A DNA stretch of 64,000 nucleotides from DASXRU01 sp033856235 (GTDB lineage: Bacteria > Acidobacteriota > Blastocatellia > Pyrinomonadales > Pyrinomonadaceae), in assembly GCA_033856235.1 (NCBI GenBank), contig JAWVFI010000007.1, positions 25,444 to 89,443 on the forward strand, read 5' to 3'. The translations under genes were made by a program, and so were the position numbers. Shown here piece by piece: positions 1-6,051 of the stretch (position 1 is the first letter of the stretch; each line of letters opens with the position of its first letter). The notes beneath the pieces are model-generated. The model was not told the origin of the DNA. It saw only the letters and a list, made by a program, of their open reading frames with translations, and ran no database searches.

Positions 1-318
1 CTTCCATTGTAGCCGACCACTGAATGCATGAGGCGCTTCCGCTAAAACGTCGGCATCCGTCACACCTTCGGCGGCTGCGATCTTTATCGCTTCGCGGAAT
101 CGTCTAAGATCCGCGCGGATACTCTGCTGCTCTTGTTGGAACGCGCGCCGGCCATGGCGCAACGTCTCTCCTGTATCCCAGGGCGAATAATAATTATTGC
201 GTTCTATGCCGCTGCGTTGTGCTGCGAATTTGATTAGCGCACCGATTGCTGATTGCGCGCCATCGTCCTGCGTGTTGACCGCTTCGTATGGTGAGGTGGT
301 AGAGTTTGGCTTAGCCAT
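1..318 (-). CDS. Hypothetical protein, C-terminus beyond window
   Basis: The start ATG is at 318 with a good AGGAG ribosome binding site about 10 bases before it (AAAAGGAG on the minus strand). The frame stays open for 106 codons to the window edge, so the protein is partial. The visible part is soluble, starts MAKPNSTTSPYEAV, and has a charged helical stretch near residues 60-80. I do not recognise the family. It is transcribed divergently from the XRE regulator gene at 547 and may share its control region. Its position in an integrative element suggests accessory cargo; no function is assigned. Confidence 0.6.
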   Translation of the reverse strand, partial: MAKPNSTTSPYEAVNTQDDGAQSAIGALIKFAAQRSGIERNNYYSPWDTGETLRHGRRAFQQEQQSIRADLRRFREAIKIAAAEGVTDADVLAEAPHAFSGRLQWK

Positions 319-358
319 GGTTCGATTCTCCTTTTAGCGTTGGATCGAGTTGTGGTTA

Positions 359-392
359 GAAGCCCGTTAGAGTTGCTGCTCTGGCGGGCTTC
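359..392. other. Imperfect hairpin in divergent intergenic region
   Basis: GAAGCCCG (359-366) pairs with CGGGCTTC (385-392), and inside it AGAG (369-372) pairs with CTCT (379-382). There is no T-run, so it is unlikely to be a simple terminator. It lies in the leader side of the minus-strand gene ending upstream at 318 and may be a leader structure or operator. Seen directly; the role is unknown. Confidence 0.4.
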
Positions 393-418
393 GCTTCTAC
401 TGCATCAAAGATCTAACC

Positions 419-454
419 GATAGCTTTCTAGAATGGTAATTATCAAAAGCTATC
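419..454. promoter_or_regulatory. Inverted repeat, candidate operator
   Basis: GATAGCTTT (419-427) and AAAGCTATC (446-454) form a perfect 9-bp inverted repeat separated by 18 bp, between the divergent genes at 318 and 547. The spacing would fit two half-sites for a dimeric or tetrameric regulator. Which protein binds is not known. Confidence 0.4.
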
Positions 455-503
455 TGAGGCGGCTGATAATACACGCTCTGCGTAGTATGTCAATCACTTA
501 TTT

Positions 504-539
504 CGCGTATTGTGTATTACACGAGACGCGGACTATAGT
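504..539 (+). promoter_or_regulatory. Promoter and 27-bp dyad operator of the XRE gene
   Basis: A dyad centred on 517 reads CGCGT-N3-GTGTA-T-TACAC-N3-ACGCG (504-530). It covers a candidate -35 (TTGTGT, 510-515), and a -10 TATAGT follows at 534-539. The expected transcription start is at about 546, at or one base before the ATG at 547, so the mRNA may be leaderless; no ribosome binding site is visible. The layout fits autorepression by the XRE protein. Confidence 0.55.
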
Positions 540-546
540 GTAGGGC

Positions 547-756
547 ATGATCAGGCTTAGACTAGACGAGCTGTTAAAAGCTCACGGCTGGACTGCTTAT
601 CGGCTGATGCAGGAATCTGGCATTCATCCAAGTGTGCTCGGCAAGTACAAGCACAATCAGGTAAGGGAAGTATCTCTCGAAACGCTTAACGCACTCTGCA
701 AAGCTTTGCGTTGTCAGCCTGGAGATCTGATCCAATACGTTCGGGACAAGAGTTGA
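547..756 (+). CDS. Small XRE-family (Cro/cI-type) DNA-binding regulator
   Basis: A 69-residue protein that is almost entirely one helix-turn-helix domain. Residues 5-60 fit the HTH_26/Cro-C1 pattern: LDELLKAHGWTAYRLMQESG, then the recognition helix around VLGKYKHN, then SLETLNALCKALRCQPGDLI. Such stand-alone proteins are usually transcriptional repressors in phages and integrative elements. A dyad operator overlaps its own promoter, which suggests autoregulation and perhaps control of the divergent gene at 318. A possible 44-codon gene follows 13 bp downstream. The ATG is chosen because the conserved domain begins at once. Confidence 0.85.
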   Translation: MIRLRLDELLKAHGWTAYRLMQESGIHPSVLGKYKHNQVREVSLETLNALCKALRCQPGDLIQYVRDKS

Positions 757-769
757 GGAGCGGTGGAAA

Positions 770-904
770 GTGAGCCAGGGGGAGGGGGAGGGGTTACGCC
801 GACGCGCAGCCGCCCAAGCCCTGAAAGACCGGTACTTTATGACGGTTAAAGGTGACCTGAAACCGTTGGTCGTCTGTGGTAGACACTCACACATTTACGA
901 TTGA
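770..904 (+). CDS. Possible small protein downstream of the XRE regulator
   Basis: A 44-codon frame starting GTG at 770, ending TGA at 902-904. A strong ribosome binding site, GAGGAG (755-760), overlaps the stop codon of the regulator gene and sits nine bases before the GTG, as expected for a translationally coupled second gene. The peptide starts MSQGEGEGLRRRAAAQ and ends PLVVCGRHSHIYD; it is basic in the middle. I recognise no family. The support is the ribosome binding site and the position; nothing else shows it is translated. Confidence 0.45.
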   Translation: MSQGEGEGLRRRAAAQALKDRYFMTVKGDLKPLVVCGRHSHIYD

Positions 905-976
905 GACGCGGGCGGCAGAGGTTCTCTAGGAATCTGTGCCGACTTCAACTTTAGCTTGTGCTACTGAGGGCTATCG

Positions 977-995
977 TGTTACCTTCCGGGTAACA
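977..995. promoter_or_regulatory. 19-bp dyad upstream of higB, candidate operator
   Basis: TGTTACC-TTCCG-GGTAACA is a perfect 7-bp inverted repeat with a 5-bp centre, ending 33 bp before the HigB start. HigA-type antitoxins repress their own operon by binding such palindromes, so it is a good candidate operator. It could also form an RNA hairpin, but no T-run follows. Confidence 0.45.
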
Positions 996-1028
996 GAAAA
1001 GGGGGACTGTGGATCACCTTAGAGCACC

Positions 1029-1394
1029 ATGCTAGTTTTTGTTGCAGACAAGAAGCTGAAACGTTCTGTAGAGAATGACAAAGAGCGCCAGAAACGTTTT
1101 GGCCAGGAAATGGCCAAGAGGATTCGATTGCGAGTCAGCGCCTTGATGGCGGCGGAATCGTTGGGGGATTTTTTACCACCCTTTTCCCCGCCCGAGCGGT
1201 GCCATGAGTTAAAAGGAAACCTGACCGGGTATTTTTCGATGGACTTAACTCACCCGTACCGTCTTCTTTTCAAGGCACTCGACAATGAGACAAAACCTTC
1301 CGCCCAATTGAAGTTAGAACTCTTGGATCAAAAGCAACGTTGGCAGTCGATCAAATCAATACTAATCACAGGCATCGAGGACACACATGGATAA
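1029..1394 (+). CDS. higB: HigB/RelE-type toxin, plasmid maintenance killer family
   Basis: A 121-residue basic protein with the HigB-like RelE fold signature: a long N-terminal helical part (residues 8-45) followed by 'CHELKGNLTGYFSMDLTHPYRLLF' spread over residues 58-82. This matches the common 'LkG.r.g.ysi.v...yRi.F' core of ribosome-dependent mRNA interferases, including the conserved Arg in PYRLLF. The stop overlaps the start of the downstream antitoxin gene by 8 bp, so the two are co-translated, in the usual HigB-then-HigA order. It is slightly longer than most HigB proteins (about 90-110 residues). A toxin role is inferred from family and arrangement. Confidence 0.8.
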   Translation: MLVFVADKKLKRSVENDKERQKRFGQEMAKRIRLRVSALMAAESLGDFLPPFSPPERCHELKGNLTGYFSMDLTHPYRLLFKALDNETKPSAQLKLELLDQKQRWQSIKSILITGIEDTHG

Positions 1395-2511
1395 ACAAGC
1401 AAATCTCAGATACGAGCCGGACACCGTTCCGCATCCGGGCGAGTTCCTAGTGGAGTACCTTGAAAGCAATCGATGGACTCAGAGAGAAGTGGCTAGACGT
1501 ACAGGAATCACGACAAAAACCGTTAGTGAAATCTGTAATGGTAAGGCTCCAATAACACCGCCGACCTCATTGGCTCTTGAACGATTGTTCCAACGGCCTG
1601 CCCATTTTTGGCTCAACCTCCAGCGGCAATTTGATGAGGCCGAGGCCAGAAAGAGAGAATCGGCTAATCGAAACGAGTGGGAAGCTTGGGCAGCAAAGTT
1701 TCCCGTCAAAGAGATGAAGAAACGCGGCTGGTTGACGGCACCTGATAAATCCACAGTTGAACAGTTACTGAGTTTTTTTGGTGTTTCTTCACCCAATAGC
1801 TGGAATGCTGTTTGGCAAGCGACGAACGTTTCCTATCGGCAAACACTGCGTTTTAAAACAAGCAATGAAGCAGTGTCGGCCTGGGCCAGACAGGCGGAAA
1901 TTGATGCTAATTACTTGAAGCTAACCTTCAACGATTTCAGCGAGGAACGTCTCCGATCTAGTCTTGAAGAGCTACGAGGCTTGACGAGAAAAAAAGCCGA
2001 AGTCTTCGTTCCATTGGTTCAGCAGCTCTGCGCAGATGCTGGTGTAGCGGTGGTTTGGGTTCGGGAATTACCGCAGACCGGAATTAGCGGATGCGCCCGT
2101 TGGTTAAGTGATAAGCGGGCCTTGATAGCAATGACGTTGAGATATAAGACTGACGATCAGATTTGGTTGACGTTTTTTCATGAGGTGGCGCACCTACTCC
2201 TCCACAAGAAGAGCCTGTGCTTTATTGTCGATAATGCAGCTAAAGACTTGGGTGATAAGATTGTCGATCCGGAGATGCGCAAAGACGAGGAGGAGGCAAC
2301 TCGATTCGCAGAGGATACTCTAATTCCCCCAAACCAGCTCTTCCCCTTTATTAAGGGGCAAGATTTTTCGCAGGAAGCTATAGAAGCGTTTGCCGAGCAG
2401 GTTAATGTCGGCCCTGGAATCGTTGTGGGACGCCTGCAACGCGAAGGCGTACTAGCTTATTTTCAGGGAACCCGACTAAAACAACAATTTGCTTGGGGCG
2501 ATGATGCGTAG
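1387..2511 (+). CDS. HigA-type antitoxin fused to an ImmA/IrrE (M78) metalloprotease
   Basis: This 374-residue protein has two parts. Residues 13-80 form a HigA-like helix-turn-helix (PHPGEFLVEYLESNRWTQRE, then 'TGITTKTVSEICNGKAPITP'). Residues 200-350 form a COG2856/ImmA-IrrE domain with the zinc motif HEVAH at 265-269 and the downstream 'EEATRFAEDTLIP' element. The active-site Glu is present, so proteolysis is plausible. Related XRE-ImmA proteins act as antitoxins or as anti-repressor proteases in mobile elements. The 8-bp overlap with the toxin gene supports an operon. Known: fold families. Inferred: it neutralises the HigB toxin and represses the operon. Confidence 0.8.
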   Translation: MDKQANLRYEPDTVPHPGEFLVEYLESNRWTQREVARRTGITTKTVSEICNGKAPITPPTSLALERLFQRPAHFWLNLQRQFDEAEARKRESANRNEWEAWAAKFPVKEMKKRGWLTAPDKSTVEQLLSFFGVSSPNSWNAVWQATNVSYRQTLRFKTSNEAVSAWARQAEIDANYLKLTFNDFSEERLRSSLEELRGLTRKKAEVFVPLVQQLCADAGVAVVWVRELPQTGISGCARWLSDKRALIAMTLRYKTDDQIWLTFFHEVAHLLLHKKSLCFIVDNAAKDLGDKIVDPEMRKDEEEATRFAEDTLIPPNQLFPFIKGQDFSQEAIEAFAEQVNVGPGIVVGRLQREGVLAYFQGTRLKQQFAWGDDA

Positions 2512-2552
2512 GCACACAATTCTCGTTTCTTGAAATCGTAAGAGGCATCAAG

Positions 2553-3128
2553 ATGTCCAAGGGATACATATACACGACTAGAGGAGGCTTCGATCCTGAG
2601 AGGGGTAAGAAGCTTAAAGATCCTTATCTTGGCGATCAACCCACGCTCGGCGCATGTATGCCAAATATTCGCCGTCAAGTTGTACCAGGAGATCATATTT
2701 TTCTCGTGTCCGGTAAGGTAAAGGATGCGCTCCAGTTCGTCATGGCGGGGTTCGAAGTCGATCAAAAACTCGATGCGATGTTGGCCTATGATCTTTATCC
2801 CCAACATCGACTTAGGCAGTTGGAAAATGGTGAGGTTACTGGAAACATCATAGTTACCGCCCAAGGTAGACAGCACCCGCTAGATACTCACGATCCCTCA
2901 ACTTTCGCGCGTCGCATTGAGAATTATGTGACAGGCAGGAATCCGGTGGTGCTGACGTCACGCCGAGAAATTCAGAGCGGTAGAGACGATACTCTCTATG
3001 TCCTCAGTCATGTGCTTGGGAAAAAGGGAAGAGTTCCGAAAGATATTATGGGACGCTGGAGTCGATTGGATGATCGCCAGATTCGAGAACTGCGAGATTG
3101 GCTCGTTTCGATCAAGGCAGGTCATTGA
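2553..3128 (+). CDS. Nmad2-like (nucleotide-modification-associated) protein
   Basis: A 191-residue protein whose N-terminal third resembles the Nmad2 family: an aromatic-rich start, 'GFDPERG', then 'TLGACMPNIRRQVVPGDHIF', close to the family pattern of a small residue-Cys/Ala-x-Pro-x-Ile-Arg followed by a Gly-Asp turn. Nmad proteins were named for their co-occurrence with phage and bacterial DNA-modification genes; the biochemical role is not settled. No DNA-modifying enzyme is visible in this window. The next gene begins 11 bp downstream, so the two are probably co-expressed. The assignment is by motif memory and is moderate. Confidence 0.5.
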   Translation: MSKGYIYTTRGGFDPERGKKLKDPYLGDQPTLGACMPNIRRQVVPGDHIFLVSGKVKDALQFVMAGFEVDQKLDAMLAYDLYPQHRLRQLENGEVTGNIIVTAQGRQHPLDTHDPSTFARRIENYVTGRNPVVLTSRREIQSGRDDTLYVLSHVLGKKGRVPKDIMGRWSRLDDRQIRELRDWLVSIKAGH

Positions 3129-3139
3129 AAGGTTTAGGT

Positions 3140-4054
3140 ATGTTTTCTAATTCTGACAGATTGAACCAAGTCGAAGCAGCCTTTGATGCGTTTCGAGATC
3201 GTTCCGGGATTGCGCGACCTCCAGAAGTTGCACAAGAGTTGTCGCGCGCGATTGCTCTATTCTCTTTAGCGGTGACTCAACATCCCATGGAACTTGAGAA
3301 GATCTTTCCGAAGCGCGTTTTTAACGCTCAAACGTCCTTAGCCGTCGAAATGGCGCTAAAGGTTCGCTTACTCCTTGAAGTGGGTAACGAGGATCCGCTC
3401 TTCGACCTTTCGGCTTTGTTGCTCGAAAAGTTTGGCGTTCCCGTTTTCCAGATGGCGAGGTTGGGCCATGTTTCTGGTGGTTGCGCGAGATTGGCTACCA
3501 AGTCATGCATCTTCATAGCGAAGGAAAATGAGATCGACGCCTTATTTAATTGTTCGCATCAACTGGCCCATCTCCTTCTCTTTCATTTGTACGGTAAGGA
3601 AGGTATCAGTTTAGATGTTTCTAGCGCTGGCCTTGGTGCGGCGAAACCGCCGTACGAACATTTTGCGGACGTGTTTGCGCTGGAACTTTTGATGCCTGTC
3701 CGTGGACTTGGGATAGCTCTAAAGCAGATTAGGACGCTGTTGGGGGTCAAATACGATGGTGTTGGCGAGGTCGAACTTCTTTACCTCGCAAGGATATTTG
3801 GGGTTAGCTTTCTCGCAGCCGGAAAGCGCTGTGAGCGAGCCAGACTTTTACCGAAGGGAAGTGCCGCTGAGCTTGAAAAGTTTGTAACTCAACAATTTGG
3901 TGGGCCAGAGCTGCGCGGGTCGGCCCTGGATTTACCGCCTCGTGTGCCTATCACTATGACTGCACTTCCTAAACTCGGTGATTTACAAATTACTCCCCCA
4001 ATTTCTAAATTGCCTCGGCACCCACAAGCGAATGGCCGCACAAAACGAATCTGA
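3140..4054 (+). CDS. ImmA/IrrE-like protein with altered active site (HQLAH)
   Basis: A 304-residue protein of the ImmA/IrrE metalloprotease type. The zinc helix reads HQLAH (residues 140-144) and the third-ligand helix is 'YEHFADVFALELLMP' (Glu173). The catalytic Glu of HExxH is replaced by Gln (codon CAA), so metal binding may remain but peptide hydrolysis should be lost or strongly reduced. The start ATG at 3140 is preferred over an upstream in-frame ATG at 3098, because it follows the previous stop by 11 bp and has AAAGG nearby. It lies between the Nmad2-like gene and the Cys/His-rich gene (8 bp gap), so the three look like one transcription unit. A sensing or binding role is inference. 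Confidence 0.65.
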   Translation: MFSNSDRLNQVEAAFDAFRDRSGIARPPEVAQELSRAIALFSLAVTQHPMELEKIFPKRVFNAQTSLAVEMALKVRLLLEVGNEDPLFDLSALLLEKFGVPVFQMARLGHVSGGCARLATKSCIFIAKENEIDALFNCSHQLAHLLLFHLYGKEGISLDVSSAGLGAAKPPYEHFADVFALELLMPVRGLGIALKQIRTLLGVKYDGVGEVELLYLARIFGVSFLAAGKRCERARLLPKGSAAELEKFVTQQFGGPELRGSALDLPPRVPITMTALPKLGDLQITPPISKLPRHPQANGRTKRI

Positions 4055-4062
4055 ACCATCCT

Positions 4063-5160
4063 ATGTTATCTGATAGAAATTACACGAAATGCAAAATTGT
4101 CATGGTTGGCACACGCCGCGATGGCGGCAAGCGCTATTGGTGCTTGCAGCATAAGGCGGATGCGACTGCAAAGTACGGAAAACGAGCGGTAAGATGTCGC
4201 TATGCCTTCATTCCACCAATTTCTTCTGCTGAGAAGCTCACAATAGATCCAACAAGCTACGGCGGTGGGATAGCAATATGGGGAGCTGTCCCACCTATTT
4301 ATGACACGACAGGTCACCCCTTAGAGCGAGGTGTTCACGTACATGCTCGGACGCATCCCGAAGCAGACAAGGTTATCGACCAAAGTTACCGATCAGTCGA
4401 GGTAGTGATAAACAATACCGGGCAGACTGTGGAGATCTCAGAGTTGGATGCCATTTACTTCATGGTCTCATCAGTGTTTGGATATGAAATGAAATTCGTT
4501 GAGTGTACATTTTGTCATTTCCCGCACTTGGATAAGGATTGGTTTAGCGTTCACAACCATCGCAGGCACTTGTGCGCAGGTTGCGGCCATCTATTCAGAG
4601 ATGATGTTAGAGGGATTGGCAACCCCGCAATGAAGATTAGGGAGTCATTCCCCCATCACCATGAAATCAATAAGGCGAGGAAAAGCAAAAGACTTCGGCA
4701 GACAGATTACCTTGGAGGCATACAGATCTGGGGTTCAAACTCAGCTCTTCTTTGGACAGCAAACCGAAACGAAGAGTCCGGTATTCACCTACATGCTTTT
4801 GATCAAGATGGAAAAATTAAAATCGATGATACTTTTTCAACGGTGACTGTCGATAACATAACCTTAGATCCGAAGTTAGTTCGATTGCTCATGGCTCAGA
4901 GTGGTCTGCCTCACATTGCAGGTAGAGTTATGAGTATTCATTGTGAACAATGTGGTAAAGAGCATTTCGATGAAGGGGAATACGCTTTTACGCCACATGA
5001 TAATCACTGTTGCAATTCATGTGGATCGAAATTGCGGGGCAAAGGAAAATTTCGCAAGACTATTAGTAATCCCATTTGCGCCACCCTAGCTCAACTTGCA
5101 AAATTTGCTGTGCGCGAACCGCTACAACAAGAATCACACCTCCTTACCGAAACACTGTGA
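4063..5160 (+). CDS. Cys/His-rich protein with two tandem copies of an unrecognised module
   Basis: A 365-residue protein that I cannot assign to a family. It clearly contains an internal duplication. Each half has 'GGI-x-IWG' (residues about 68 and 218), an 'HVHA' or 'HLHA' motif (about 91 and 241), an acidic 'D-x-(S/T)-x-x-x-V-x-V' strand, and then a putative zinc knuckle: CTFC...HNHRRHLCAGCG in copy one, CEQCGKEHF...HCCNSCG in copy two. A shorter Cys/His segment (YWCLQHKADATAKYG) precedes copy one. No signal peptide or membrane helix is seen. The zinc-binding look suggests nucleic-acid or protein binding. It is the last gene of the cargo trio, 8 bp after the ImmA-like gene. Confidence 0.7.
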   Translation: MLSDRNYTKCKIVMVGTRRDGGKRYWCLQHKADATAKYGKRAVRCRYAFIPPISSAEKLTIDPTSYGGGIAIWGAVPPIYDTTGHPLERGVHVHARTHPEADKVIDQSYRSVEVVINNTGQTVEISELDAIYFMVSSVFGYEMKFVECTFCHFPHLDKDWFSVHNHRRHLCAGCGHLFRDDVRGIGNPAMKIRESFPHHHEINKARKSKRLRQTDYLGGIQIWGSNSALLWTANRNEESGIHLHAFDQDGKIKIDDTFSTVTVDNITLDPKLVRLLMAQSGLPHIAGRVMSIHCEQCGKEHFDEGEYAFTPHDNHCCNSCGSKLRGKGKFRKTISNPICATLAQLAKFAVREPLQQESHLLTETL

Positions 5161-5665
5161 GAAGTCTTTGTCTCACAATTGTCCCGCAGTTATTACAGCC
5201 TTGGACTCCAAAGCCACAATATGCAACCGCCATTTGGTAGGGCTCATTCTTCCTAAGCGTTGAAAACAGACGTTACTTCGCATAGATCCGAAGCGGAATG
5301 CGCGATTAGGGTGTTAAGACTCAAGATCGAAACTCCGGCATCGGCTTGCGTTTCAAAGGCGAAACCGCGAATCAATCTAGTCCTACAAGAAGCGATAAGA
5401 CGGCTTCTAGCTTGCCGATTACTGTTACTTCGAGCGGTGGGCCGGCGAAAAAAGCAGCCAAATTGAAACGACTTTGGGGCTTGAACTGCTAAAGCAAAAC
5501 AGAACCGAGCTTCTGATTTTGCGTTTCAGTCTTTCTGTGGCCTCAAACCTCATCTAAAATAAAGTGACCTCTACTTGTTGAAGCACGACGGAAACAATCG
5601 TAAGGTTGCTTTCCACAGGAAGGCGCATCCTCTGGATAGCAGGGTTCAGCCTTGTAACGGAATGA
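5161..5665. other. 505-bp stretch without a convincing gene
   Basis: No frame here has both a good start and a ribosome binding site. One frame from about 5310 to 5489 is open and looks codon-like, ending KAAKLKRLWGLNC, but an in-frame TAG precedes it and no start codon with a binding site is present; it may be the remains of a decayed gene. A TTG-initiated 68-codon frame at 5260 overlaps it and is less convincing. No tRNA, terminator or repeat was recognised. Confidence 0.4.
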
Positions 5666-5923
5666 ATGAACGTAAGATTATTAGTTTATCTCGGGTGGCT
5701 TCCCGAAGGCTTTTCAGGGAAACGAGTTTCTAAGATGATACAAGATACATCCGCACTGGTCGTCGCCTCGTCGGTATTAGATGCGGCGCTTGAAATCGCA
5801 CGAGAGCGGCGCAATCAAATGTCAAAGCTTTGCCAGGCAGTAATCGACCGGGATTACAAAAGTGCCGAACAACTAGCGCGCCATCTCGGAGGACTCGATG
5901 AGAAGAATAATCGAACTCATTAG
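5666..5923 (+). CDS. Small hypothetical protein upstream of the integrase
   Basis: An 85-codon frame ending 128 bp before the integrase gene. The second half (DAALEIARERRNQMSKLCQA, then DRDYKSAEQLARHLGGL) reads like a real amphipathic helical domain, while the first 23 residues look less coding. A second in-frame ATG at 5735 gives a 62-residue version that may be the true product. Small helical proteins are often found beside site-specific recombinases, sometimes as directionality factors, but no helix-turn-helix can be pointed to here. Function unknown. Confidence 0.45.
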   Translation: MNVRLLVYLGWLPEGFSGKRVSKMIQDTSALVVASSVLDAALEIARERRNQMSKLCQAVIDRDYKSAEQLARHLGGLDEKNNRTH

Positions 5924-5987
5924 AGTGATCCAGGCTGATGACCACTTACAAAGACAGTAACTTGACAGGATGCCGGCCTGATGGCCT

Positions 5988-6003
5988 ACGCACCTTTGTG
6001 CGT
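5988..6003. other. Short hairpin upstream of the integrase
   Basis: ACGCAC-CTTT-GTGCGT forms a perfect 6-bp stem 48 bp before the integrase start, inside a longer imperfect symmetry (CAGGATG... and ...CGATCCTG). It could be an operator or recombination-related site. No function is shown. Confidence 0.3.
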
Positions 6004-6051
6004 CGATCCTGCCCAAGCGTTCGTTCTTGTCGGTAAGCTACGCGGACTACT

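Noticed and set aside
5260..5466. A TTG-initiated 68-codon frame in the gap before the integrase.
   Set aside because: No ribosome binding site, odd composition, and another frame in the same stretch looks at least as coding. Treated as gap.
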